Positions 1 to 6,881 of a stretch of 20,439 nt of DNA are shown here, in pieces. Numbering within the stretch: the stretch's first letter is position 1; the number at the start of each line of letters is the position of its first letter. The translations under genes were made by a program, and so were the position numbers. Source of the stretch: JAUIAI01 sp049680625 (GTDB lineage Bacteria; Pseudomonadota; Gammaproteobacteria; Burkholderiales; Burkholderiaceae_E); NCBI GenBank assembly GCA_049680625.1, contig JBAUID010000084.1, positions 1 to 20,439 on the forward strand, in the 5' to 3' direction. Below the pieces are notes generated by a model. The model was not told where the DNA came from. It ran no database searches and worked only from the letters and a program-made list of their open reading frames with translations.

Positions 1-2
1 GG

Positions 3-821
3 ATGGCGAACCCGGAACAAGGGTACAAAGGCTTTGCCTTGCTGTGGTACGAAATGAAGCCTGTCGCAGACATGATTGGTTTTTTTATTCCCGACTGGAT
101 TGCCGATCTTGTCCCGGGCAATTACCCACGCCATGACGCAGCGGGTCAGGTCACGTCGAACCTGAAAAGCAAGGTGTACAACGTTGCCACCGGAAACTTC
201 AATTCGTTCTCGGTGCCGGTGCCAATCGGGCATATTTGGGATTCGTTAATGCGGGTACTGGCCGGGTTGTTTATGGGGGTAATCCTCGGCGTTCCCCTCG
301 GCTTGTTCATGGGTTTATCACGTTTTGCCAAGGGCTTTTTTGACCCACTGATCGAACTGTACCGCCCGATTCCGCCGCTGGCCTGGGCGCCGCTGATCCT
401 GACTATTTTCGGTATTCAGGATGACGGCAAGATTTTCCTGCTGTTTATGGTTGCTTTTGCGATTATGGTCATTTCGGCCCGCACCGGTGCAACCGGTACA
501 CAACTTTCAAAAATCCACGCGGCCCATTCTCTGGGCGCTTCAAACCGGCAAATTCTGCGGCAGGTCATCCTGCCAAACTCGTTGCCTGAAATTCTGACCG
601 GGATACGAATTGCCATTGGTGTTTGCTGGGGAACGCTGGTGGCCGCGGAAATGCTGGCTGGAACCACCGGTATCGGATTTGTTGAAAACGTCGCGCGCAA
701 ACAATCTGACTATGAAATCATCTGGATGACGATCATCATCATGGGCGTTCTCGGCCTGCTGTTCGACTTGATGATGCGCTGGATTATCGCGCGGACTATT
801 CCCTGGCGAGGCAAGGGCTAG
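3..821 (+). CDS. ABC transporter permease, TauT/NitT (SsuC/TauC) type
   Basis: Inner-membrane permease subunit of a binding-protein-dependent importer of the taurine/nitrate/sulfonate class. From about residue 77 the protein has the usual BPD_transp_1 core: several hydrophobic helices, a P-I-P-P-L-A-W segment near residue 122, and the EAA cytoplasmic loop that contacts the ATPase (A-A-x-S-L-G-A-S near residues 172-179, followed by V-I-L-P-N-S-L-P). The C-terminus ends normally (W-I-I-A-R-T-I-P-W). The first ATG is 2 nt from the window edge, and the usual first transmembrane helix at the N-terminus is weak or absent, so this ATG may be an internal Met and the gene may begin upstream. Residues 1-75 are poorly hydrophobic and unlike the usual short leader of the family. 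The ATPase and binding protein are not in the window, presumably upstream, so the substrate is unknown. Confidence 0.88.
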   Translation: MANPEQGYKGFALLWYEMKPVADMIGFFIPDWIADLVPGNYPRHDAAGQVTSNLKSKVYNVATGNFNSFSVPVPIGHIWDSLMRVLAGLFMGVILGVPLGLFMGLSRFAKGFFDPLIELYRPIPPLAWAPLILTIFGIQDDGKIFLLFMVAFAIMVISARTGATGTQLSKIHAAHSLGASNRQILRQVILPNSLPEILTGIRIAIGVCWGTLVAAEMLAGTTGIGFVENVARKQSDYEIIWMTIIIMGVLGLLFDLMMRWIIARTIPWRGKG

Positions 822-852
822 CGGGTTGTTTAAGAACCAGTCCAGGCCAGGC

Positions 853-876
853 CAGGCGAGAAATTGCTCTCGCCTG
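853..876. terminator. Hairpin between convergent genes
   Basis: A perfect 9-bp inverted repeat (CAGGCGAGA / TCTCGCCTG) with a 6-nt loop lies between the stop of the ABC permease and the stop of the convergent DUF937 gene. Neither side has a proper T-run, so if it terminates transcription it would be a weak bidirectional or Rho-assisted site. The call rests on position and symmetry only. Confidence 0.45.
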
Positions 877-889
877 AGTCAGTCAATTA

Positions 890-1366
890 TTACCGAAAGC
901 CGCGCGCTTCCTGCTCGGTGGGCAACCGACCCATAGGGGTAAAGTCATTGACAACATTGGGCAGGTCAACGGACAAACGCGACAAAATCTCCTGCTTGTT
1001 CAAACCAATTTTTGCTGCCAGATCATCCAGGGTTTCAGAACCAATAATTTGCTCCAATGATTCGGGTAGTACCGGTTTATTTGGCCCGGCACCAAGCCAG
1101 GAATCAGCGGTCTGACGCTCTCCAGCCTGCTTAAACCGATCCAGAACGTCACTAAGGCCGCCAACCACAGTGCCGCTGGACGCCGCTGCGCCCCCAAACA
1201 TTTCGTTTAACTGACTGGCCGACTCGGCTTGTTCGGGGGCGCTGGCCGAGGTGAGGGATTCCTGAGCCTTCGCAAGCATTGCGCTGATTTTGTCCCGGTT
1301 TTTGTATCCGGCTATGGCGAGTAGCCCGAGCAGGGCTGTCATGTTTGGCATGGTTGATTTGTTCAT
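890..1366 (-). CDS. YidB/DUF937 family protein
   Basis: A 158-residue protein resembling the YidB/DUF937 family. The C-terminal half carries the family pattern: a D-S-W-L-G-x-G-P-N-K-P-V segment near residues 87-98, then S-L-E-Q-I-I-G, and an ending with D-L-P-N-V-V-N-D-F-T-P-x-G-x-L-P. The N-terminal part (M-T-A-L-L-G-L-L-A-I-A-G-Y) is a short hydrophobic stretch followed by an Ala/Glu-rich helical linker and a Gly/Ser-rich segment. The start is supported by AGGAG about 8 nt upstream of the ATG. The molecular role of the family is not established. It sits alone, convergent with the permease and separated from the next minus-strand gene by a terminator. Confidence 0.82.
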   Translation of the reverse strand: MNKSTMPNMTALLGLLAIAGYKNRDKISAMLAKAQESLTSASAPEQAESASQLNEMFGGAAASSGTVVGGLSDVLDRFKQAGERQTADSWLGAGPNKPVLPESLEQIIGSETLDDLAAKIGLNKQEILSRLSVDLPNVVNDFTPMGRLPTEQEARGFR

Positions 1367-1503
1367 CTTGATTCTCCTGAGTGATACCTGATGGGCACCG
1401 TGATTGCTATAGCCAAGTCGTCAAAAGCTTACCACGCGCCAATCCTTTTTTCTGAGTACACATTTGGGCCCAAACGCGCCATCATGACGCACCGGAGCCC
1501 CAC

Positions 1504-1538
1504 AAAAAAAGGGCAACAAGACGATTGCCTTGCTGCCC
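1504..1538 (-). terminator. Intrinsic terminator of the selenoprotein gene
   Basis: Read on the minus strand, a 10-bp stem (GGGCAGCAAG / CTTGTTGCCC, one G-T wobble) with an 8-nt loop is followed at once by seven T residues (1504-1510 on the plus strand are A). It lies 38 nt past the stop of the peroxiredoxin-like gene and before DUF937. This is a classic Rho-independent terminator and indicates that the gene upstream of it is a genuine transcription unit ending here. Confidence 0.88.
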
Positions 1539-1576
1539 ACGGGGGTTACATTTCTGTAGCCCTGGAACTTCGCAGA

Positions 1577-2056
1577 CTATTTTGACTGCTTTTGTTTTTC
1601 CTGAAATTGGATGAATCGGACCGCATCAACCGCTTCGAGCCGGCCGACTGGCCCTGTACTGTAGGTTGCCGACAGTACTTTTCCGGTGTTGTCGAGCACA
1701 AAACTGGTTGCCTGAATGATCTGCCGGCGATCTTCCCACCAGGCTCCGAAAGATTCAGCCTGCGCCTTTGTCACCCCATAGGCGACCGGGAAGGTTAAAT
1801 GGGCCGTGCCTTCGGCAACTTTTTCTTTGGGCTCTGCTGTTGCGCCAATTACCTGGGCACCAAGGCCTTCAAGTTCGGCGAGTTTTTCCTGGAAACCGTC
1901 TAACTGACGGTTACAGTACGGTCACCAGTGCGCCCGGTAAAAAAGTATGACCCTGTAGCTGGCATCAGAAGGCCCGGCGAGATTAATAGACTCCCCGGAC
2001 AATAAGTTCAGTGATACGGCTGGAAAAGCATCCCCTGAATTTAGTTTGTCGGCCAT
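1577..2056 (-). CDS. Peroxiredoxin-like selenoprotein with in-frame UGA (Sec45)
   Basis: Read as one frame from the ATG at 2054-2056 to the TAG at 1577-1579 this gives 159 residues of AhpC/TSA (peroxiredoxin-like) type. The N-terminus is M-A-D-K-L-N-S-G-D-A-F-P, then a beta strand (Y-R-V-I-L-F-Y-R-A-H-W, residues 34-44), then TGA as codon 45, then P-Y-C (46-48) and the helix N-R-Q-L-D-G-F-Q-E-K-L. The TGA takes the place of the first Cys of the family's C-P-Y-C motif. Both sides of it keep the fold, including the downstream A-T-S-F-V-L-D-N-T-G-K-V strand-turn-strand and the C-terminal G-P-V-G-R-L-E-A-V-D helix. With a hairpin fitting the bacterial SECIS model just after the TGA, the simplest reading is selenocysteine. 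Expected role: selenol-based peroxide or disulfide reduction in the cytoplasm. A caller treating TGA as stop keeps only a 65-codon tail from 1774. Upstream Shine-Dalgarno is weak (GGAAAA). The alternative is a nonsense-mutated pseudogene. Confidence 0.85.
1889..1916 (-). promoter_or_regulatory. Candidate bacterial SECIS element
   Basis: On the minus strand, 9 nt after the TGA at 1922-1924, the mRNA folds as AACCGUC / AGUUA loop / GACGGUU: seven perfect pairs at 1894-1912. It is extended below by CUG/CAG across a small 1x2 internal loop (1889-1916). The apical loop starts 16 nt after the UGA, and G is the second loop base. Both fit the published bacterial SECIS rules (loop 16-37 nt downstream, G among the first two loop bases), which I apply from general knowledge. 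The element lies inside the coding sequence, as in other bacteria, and would recruit SelB. Confidence 0.8.
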
Positions 2057-2143
2057 ATGATTTTTCCGCTTTGGATTTTTTACTTTAGATTTTGTAACTT
2101 GGTCTCGTCGCCTGGTGCTGGTTCTATCAAGCGTACTTTGGAG

Positions 2144-2199
2144 CTTAGTATCAACTTAGTATCAAGCTGACTTACTCAATATCAAGCTGACTTACTCAA
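2144..2199. repeat. Two overlapping short tandem duplications
   Basis: CTTAGTATCAA is repeated exactly twice in tandem (2144-2154, 2155-2165). It is followed directly by a 20-bp unit (TATCAAGCTGACTTACTCAA) repeated exactly twice (2160-2179, 2180-2199); the two repeat blocks share the bases 2160-2165. They lie in the AT-rich gap between the divergent selenoprotein and alpha/beta hydrolase genes, so they could be slippage products or duplicated regulator-binding sites. Confidence 0.85.
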
Positions 2200-2318
2200 G
2201 ATATTTCTGAGTTTTATTCGACAGCTCGAGGATAACACCATTCACCAAATTTTTTTTAAACGAACTGCCGTTTGTTAACAAAAAAAATGTGCCGCCAATT
2301 AAAAAAACTAAGCGAAAA

Positions 2319-3314
2319 ATGATGCAAAAAAAATGTTCAATAGAAGAACTGAAATGCACCGACCTGACAGTTGTGGATAACCTCGGGCGCAAGCTACATG
2401 TCCATCACCGACAACGAGCGGACATTGCGTCGTTCACTGCTGACCGCATCGTCGTGCTTCAGCACGGCGCCACCTACGGCTCAAGCGCTTTTGAAACACG
2501 GCTCGGGTCGATGAGCTGGATGGACCATCTTGCCTTGCGCGGCTTCGACGTGTATTGCCTTGATCTTCCTGGCTACGGCAAATCCGAACGTCCGGAAGCG
2601 ATGGACGAGCCGGCCGAAAACAATCCGCCGTTTATGAGAACACCAGAAGCATCTGACTGCCTGGCAAGCGTTATAGAACATGTTTGCAAGCAACGAGAAG
2701 TTGAACGGGTTTGCCTGATCGGCTGGAGCTGGGGAACCGCGATCTGCAGCTTTTTTGCAAGCCAACATCCCAGGCGGGTTGAGCGCCTGGTCTTGTATGC
2801 CCCGGTATGGGACAGGACAACATCCGGCCCGTCGCCCATTCATGTTGAAGGCAAACTCGGCGCCTACCGAACGATCGATCGCGCCGCCACCCTGGCGCGC
2901 CGCCACGGTGGCCTGCCCGATGCACTTAAAGGTGTCGTGATGCCATCGGACTGGTTTGACCAATGGTGGCAATCCACCGCGGCGTCCGATCCGCTTGGCA
3001 ACGGTGAGAGTATTCGAGCACCCAACGGCGTTGTTCTCGACGCTATTGAGTACTGGAACCAGGGCAAGCCACGCTACGACCCGAAAAAACTCCGGTCACC
3101 GCTGCTAATCGTTGTTGGCGAATGGGATAATGATACGCCGCCACACATGGCAGTGACACTGTTCAATTTGTGTCAACATGCCGCCTGGAAACGCTTGTCG
3201 GTACTGAGCGGCGGAACCCACACGATGCTGATGGAGCGCAATCGAATACTGTTATTTCGGACAGTGCTTCAGTTTTTAACCGAATCCGCCCCTGGCGCCG
3301 ACGTATTGGAGTAA
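2319..3314 (+). CDS. Alpha/beta hydrolase
   Basis: Cytoplasmic alpha/beta-hydrolase-fold enzyme of 331 residues. The oxyanion-side H-G motif (V-V-L-Q-H-G-A-T-Y-G, about residues 45-54), the nucleophile elbow G-W-S-W-G (Ser137), the acid in V-V-G-E-W-D-N-D (Asp270 or Asp272) and the His in G-G-T-H-T (His301) are all present and in order, so it should be active. A cap region of about 100 residues rich in Trp lies between the nucleophile and the acid. I chose ATG 2319. GTG 2289 is also open and would add a Lys-rich stretch of ten residues that looks like translated AT-rich leader. Neither start has a good ribosome site. The PNPOx-like gene follows 2 nt after the stop, so the two are probably co-transcribed. 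Substrate unknown (ester, lactone, amide or epoxide). Confidence 0.88.
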   Translation: MMQKKCSIEELKCTDLTVVDNLGRKLHVHHRQRADIASFTADRIVVLQHGATYGSSAFETRLGSMSWMDHLALRGFDVYCLDLPGYGKSERPEAMDEPAENNPPFMRTPEASDCLASVIEHVCKQREVERVCLIGWSWGTAICSFFASQHPRRVERLVLYAPVWDRTTSGPSPIHVEGKLGAYRTIDRAATLARRHGGLPDALKGVVMPSDWFDQWWQSTAASDPLGNGESIRAPNGVVLDAIEYWNQGKPRYDPKKLRSPLLIVVGEWDNDTPPHMAVTLFNLCQHAAWKRLSVLSGGTHTMLMERNRILLFRTVLQFLTESAPGADVLE

Positions 3315-3316
3315 TC

Positions 3317-3763
3317 ATGTTATCTGTCGAAATGCAAAACCTGATCACAACGTATACGGCCGGTATGGTAGCTACAGTTAATGCTGACGGCACGCCAGCG
3401 GTTTCGCCCAAAGCAACCTTTGTGGTTGTTGACGAACGTGCCATCGCCTTCGGCAATATCCGATCGCCGTTGACCCTGGCGAATATCCGGCGCCACCCAC
3501 CGGTTGAAGTCTGCTTTCTCGATGTGCTGACCCGCAAAGCGGTAAGAGTTCGCGGCTCCGCCAGCATTCACAAGAAAGACACGCCAGATACGGCAATGGC
3601 TGGCGCGTTTAACCGCATCTGGGGGGAATATCTTGATCAGATGTCACACTTTGTGCGCATCGATATCAGCAAAGCTGAGCTGATCATTTCACCGGCTTAT
3701 GATAACGGCGCCAGTGAAGCGCAGTTACGTCAGATCAACCTCGACAAACTGAACAACTTATAA
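3317..3763 (+). CDS. Pyridoxamine 5'-phosphate oxidase-like (FMN-binding split-barrel) protein
   Basis: A 148-residue split-barrel protein of the PNPOx-like superfamily, which usually binds FMN or F420 and reduces small molecules. The N-terminal half shows the family layout: M-V-A-T-V-N-A-D-G-T-P-A-V-S-P-K near residues 17-32, F-V-V-V-D-E-R-A-I-A-F-G-N (35-47) and L-A-N-I-R-R-H-P-P-V-E-V-C-F-L (54-68), then V-R-V-R-G-S-A. The ATG at 3317 is chosen because TTGGAG lies 6 nt upstream, inside the end of the hydrolase gene, and the family motif starts right after it; an upstream ATG in the same frame lies within the hydrolase. Close coupling with the hydrolase suggests a shared pathway, not identified here. 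Confidence 0.87.
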   Translation: MLSVEMQNLITTYTAGMVATVNADGTPAVSPKATFVVVDERAIAFGNIRSPLTLANIRRHPPVEVCFLDVLTRKAVRVRGSASIHKKDTPDTAMAGAFNRIWGEYLDQMSHFVRIDISKAELIISPAYDNGASEAQLRQINLDKLNNL

Positions 3764-3765
3764 GC

Positions 3766-3807
3766 GCCTGCCCTGCAAGCACACGAAAACCAGAGAACCG
3801 GGCAGGC
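3766..3807. terminator. Weak bidirectional hairpin between convergent genes
   Basis: An 8-bp perfect inverted repeat (GCCTGCCC / GGGCAGGC) spans a long 26-nt loop between the stop of the PNPOx-like gene and the stop of the convergent metallohydrolase. There is no adjacent T-run, so it is only a candidate. Confidence 0.3.
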
Positions 3808-3857
3808 TCGGCTAAGCGTTCGCATTGCCGGGTCACTGCCTTCGGTTCTTTTGCGTC

Positions 3858-4817
3858 TTAGTCCTGCAGCTGATCCCAGACTTCGCGGTCACGTTCCATG
3901 GTCCAGATACGTGGCCAATCGATACCGTCATACTCATCCCAAAGCCGTTGTACGTTAAACGGCAGGCAGTGTTCAAATATTGGCCATTGACCAAAAGTGG
4001 GTGCCAGCGCCGTATGGGTTGCTTCGAATGCCTCTTTCAGAGTGCCGCCCCGTTTGTGCACGGCTTCGACGTGTTCACGCATGCCGGTTAAGAACCCCCG
4101 GGTCTGTTCAACTGATGCATCAACAGCCGCCCGTCCTTTGGCTACCGCGCCGCGCCCGCCGATGAGCGCCTCTGCCTGAAATGCCTTGATATTGTCCAGG
4201 GTATGGGTAGACCAGTCCATGTGAAATGCATCCCCGGTATACAAGGCGGCTTCCGCCTCAACAAGGTCTCCGGCAAACAAGACCTTGTGTTTGGGATACC
4301 AGACCGAAATGTCACCCGCCGTATGCCCGCGACCGCAAAACTTCAATTCGAGATGGCCACGATCACCACCGAGTTCTATACGCATCGAGTTTTCAAACGT
4401 GAGTGTCGGACGGGTCAGACCAGGAATTTCTTCAGGGTCTTTAAACAGTCGCGGCATACGGCCAAATTCGCTATCCCAGTCTTGCTTGCCACGTTCTTCG
4501 ATTAACAGACGGGTGGTTTCAGAAGTAATAATTTCCTGGGCATTAAACGCCGACGCACCCAATACCCGAACCGCGTGATAATGGGTTAATACCAGGTAAC
4601 GCACTGGTTTATCCGTGTGCTTGCGCAACTGGGCCAGCCAGTCGCGGGCCGCCTGCGGCGTAGCCCGGGCCTCTATTGCCACAACAAAATCTTCCCCTTC
4701 GATGGCACCGACATTCGGGTCACCTTCCGCCGTCAGGGCGTAGACACCGTCGGCCAGAATTTCCAGGGTCTCTTTTTTCTCTGCCATGTCGGCAGATGAT
4801 GCGAAAGGCTTTGCCAT
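3858..4817 (-). CDS. MBL-fold metallo-hydrolase, T-H-Y-H-A-V-R variant
   Basis: A 319-residue metallo-beta-lactamase-fold protein. The canonical H-x-H-x-D-H metal motif appears as L-T-H-Y-H-A-V-R (His79, His81), so Asp and the third His are replaced by Val-Arg. The later ligands are kept: His165 in G-R-G-H-T-A-G-D and Asp184 in L-F-A-G-D-L-V-E. I recall the same T-H-Y-H-A-V-R-V-L-G-A-S-A form from a recognisable MBL subfamily, so this is likely a family trait and not a defect, perhaps leaving a single metal site. No signal peptide is visible. The start at 4817 is set by AGGAAGAG 6 nt upstream; a longer open frame reaching 4928 has no support. Substrate unknown. Confidence 0.87.
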   Translation of the reverse strand: MAKPFASSADMAEKKETLEILADGVYALTAEGDPNVGAIEGEDFVVAIEARATPQAARDWLAQLRKHTDKPVRYLVLTHYHAVRVLGASAFNAQEIITSETTRLLIEERGKQDWDSEFGRMPRLFKDPEEIPGLTRPTLTFENSMRIELGGDRGHLELKFCGRGHTAGDISVWYPKHKVLFAGDLVEAEAALYTGDAFHMDWSTHTLDNIKAFQAEALIGGRGAVAKGRAAVDASVEQTRGFLTGMREHVEAVHKRGGTLKEAFEATHTALAPTFGQWPIFEHCLPFNVQRLWDEYDGIDWPRIWTMERDREVWDQLQD

Positions 4818-4978
4818 GCGAATCTCTTCCTTGTTGATAAGCCCTATAGGATACAACCCTCGGGGATACCTGCACGACAACCCACCGCCTTTCTCAGAAG
4901 AGCCCCGGGAACAGCCGGTTATTGCCACAACCCATGCAAACTCTCACCTGAAAACCAAACAGCCTGCCAGATAACGCC

Positions 4979-6202
4979 ATGCCCGACACCAACCACCTTG
5001 CCGGCCAGACCCTGCCAGCACGCATCAGCGGGCTAAACGAAAGCCTGATTCTGCAAGTTGCCGCACGGGCGCTGGCCCGGGACAACAGTATCCGGCTCTA
5101 TGCCGGCGAATCTGACCAGCCAACCCCGCGATTTATTATTGAAGCCGCAAATGAAGCGATGCTGCGCGGTGAGACTCGCTACGTTTTGTCACGCGGTATC
5201 CAACCGCTGCGCGATGCAATTGCCCGCTACCTGAGGCGGACGTATCACACTGATATTCAAGCGAACCGCATCACCGTAACCGTTGGTGGCATGCAGGCAA
5301 TTTCGCAGTCGCTGCTGGCCATTATGGAACCCGGGGATCAGGTGATCATCCCGGTACCGGTGTGGCCCAATATTCTGGAAGCAGTACAAGCCGTCGGTGG
5401 CCAGGCAGTTGCCGTGCCCATGCAGTTTTCGACGACCGCCGGCTGGCAACTGAATATGAATCACCTGGTCGACGCAATCACCCCGGCAACCCGGGCCATT
5501 TTTATTAACTCACCGGCCAACCCAACCGGCTGGGTAATGGGTGCTGACGACATGCGTGCCTTACTAGCGCTTTGTCGCGATCGCGGCATCTGGATAATTT
5601 CGGACGAGGTATACGGTCGGCTGGTTTACCCGCGGGCCGATCGAAACACAACTCAAGCAGCTATTGCGCCGTCACTGCTGTCGTACATCAAACCCGAAGA
5701 TCAGGTAATTGTTACCAACACCATGTCAAAGAACTGGTCGATGACCGGATGGCGGATTGGCTGGGTTGTTGCACCACCATCAATGGGCCTGGTGTACGAC
5801 AACCTGATGCAATACAGCTCAACCGGGGCAACCACGTTTGCCCAGCATGCCGCCGTCGCCGCCCTGGACAACGGCGAACAACATATCGATTCGTTAATCG
5901 AACAATGCCGTATTGGCCGGGACATCGTCTGTGACGCTCTGGCGGGTGTTCCAGACATCCGGCTGGCAAAACCGGACGGTGCGTTTTACTTGTTTTTTGG
6001 CCTCGACGGTCTGACTGACAGCCGCCAGCTGGCGTTCGATTTGCTTGATGCCACCGGGGTCGCGCTGGCACCGGGTGCCGCTTTTCACCCGCGTGGCGAG
6101 GGCTGGATGCGGTTGTGTTTTGGCGTGTCGCATCCGACCCTGACTCAGGCGGCCGACCGTATTACAGAATTTCTGAGCGACCGGGCAAAACGGCAGAGAT
6201 AA
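4979..6202 (+). CDS. Class I/II pyridoxal-phosphate aminotransferase
   Basis: A 407-residue fold-type I aminotransferase of the aspartate-aminotransferase-like group. Visible motifs in order: Y-A-G-E-S-D-Q-P near residues 41-48, T-R-Y-V-L-S-R-G (67-73), the substrate/PLP-region N-S-P-A-N-P-T-G (177-184, Asn181), I-S-D-E-V-Y (Asp209, Tyr212), the Schiff-base lysine in T-M-S-K-N-W-S-M-T-G-W-R-I-G-W (Lys251), and the carboxylate-binding Arg in W-M-R-L-C-F (Arg378). It should transfer an amino group between an amino acid and a 2-oxoacid in the cytoplasm; the exact pair cannot be told. Full length. The upstream Shine-Dalgarno is weak. It is divergent from the metallohydrolase and ends 10 nt before the convergent DUF3617 gene. 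Confidence 0.93.
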   Translation: MPDTNHLAGQTLPARISGLNESLILQVAARALARDNSIRLYAGESDQPTPRFIIEAANEAMLRGETRYVLSRGIQPLRDAIARYLRRTYHTDIQANRITVTVGGMQAISQSLLAIMEPGDQVIIPVPVWPNILEAVQAVGGQAVAVPMQFSTTAGWQLNMNHLVDAITPATRAIFINSPANPTGWVMGADDMRALLALCRDRGIWIISDEVYGRLVYPRADRNTTQAAIAPSLLSYIKPEDQVIVTNTMSKNWSMTGWRIGWVVAPPSMGLVYDNLMQYSSTGATTFAQHAAVAALDNGEQHIDSLIEQCRIGRDIVCDALAGVPDIRLAKPDGAFYLFFGLDGLTDSRQLAFDLLDATGVALAPGAAFHPRGEGWMRLCFGVSHPTLTQAADRITEFLSDRAKRQR

Positions 6203-6212
6203 ATGCGCTTCA

Positions 6213-6758
6213 TTATTTAGCGTTACCACAACTGGCGCTTTTCCAAACCGCAGTCCAGGACATATCGATAGGCGGTCCGTCACCGGCCGCTGGAATTTCT
6301 TTCATTACCGAATGAAATTTCTTGTCCGATATCACGTTGATCTGATGCTCGGTTTTGCTGCCACCTGGACAAGCCTGGCTGATCCGAACTGTCTTTTTGC
6401 CGAGCCATTGTGAGGTTTGCTGACAACCTTCGTCAGCCGCGTCGCGAATAATTTGTTCAACACCTTTGCGTGCATCTTCCGGGGTCACGCAATGGTCGTC
6501 GGTCATTTTCTGCGCTCCTTTCATTTGTTGAGCAAGCATCGCCCGCATTTGTTCTTGCTGCTCCTTGGGCATTTGGGCAATTGCCGCTTCGACTTCCTTC
6601 ATCTGAGCTGCCATTTGCTCTTTTGCGTTGATCACGACTGTCACTTCCCAAAGCCCCGCCTCCACTCTGGCGTCAGCCTGAGCCAATGCAGCCGGGCTGA
6701 TCACAAGCCCCAATGTGGTTATCGCGACAGCAGCGGTTAGTGGTAACGCAATTTTCAT
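6213..6758 (-). CDS. Exported DUF3617 family protein
   Basis: A 181-residue secreted protein resembling DUF3617. Residues 1-26 form a signal peptide (M-K-I-A-L-P then a hydrophobic core, ending S-P-A-A-L-A), so the mature part should lie in the periplasm. The typical opening V-E-A-G-L-W-E-V-T-V follows. A Met/Gln-rich helix (about residues 45-82, A-K-E-Q-M-A-A-Q-M and E-Q-Q-E-Q-M-R-A-M) suggests coiled coil. Four Cys (D-D-H-C-V-T, D-E-G-C-Q, Q-A-C-P-G, A-S-C-G) could form two disulfides. The start at 6758 is chosen because it gives a clean signal peptide and has GAGA upstream; the frame is open to 6821, but that adds a second hydrophobic stretch with no ribosome site. Function of the family is unknown. 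Confidence 0.82.
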   Translation of the reverse strand: MKIALPLTAAVAITTLGLVISPAALAQADARVEAGLWEVTVVINAKEQMAAQMKEVEAAIAQMPKEQQEQMRAMLAQQMKGAQKMTDDHCVTPEDARKGVEQIIRDAADEGCQQTSQWLGKKTVRISQACPGGSKTEHQINVISDKKFHSVMKEIPAAGDGPPIDMSWTAVWKSASCGNAK

Positions 6759-6881
6759 TTGTTCTATTCTCATAAGGATTAAAAAAAGAGGTATAAATGC
6801 CAGCAGAAAGACCAACCGCATACAACAGTATTGCGCATCGGAAGTACGTCACCAACAAGTCATTAATCGAGCGACCCAACA

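Noticed and set aside
1577..1774. A stand-alone 65-codon gene
   Set aside because: It is the C-terminal part of the 159-codon peroxiredoxin-like selenoprotein; its first Met lies mid-domain with no ribosome site.
1922..1924. Simple nonsense mutation (pseudogene) in the peroxiredoxin-like gene
   Set aside because: The TGA falls precisely at the redox Cys, the rest of the frame is intact, a SECIS-like hairpin follows at the right distance and a good terminator remains. Not fully excluded without sel genes in view.
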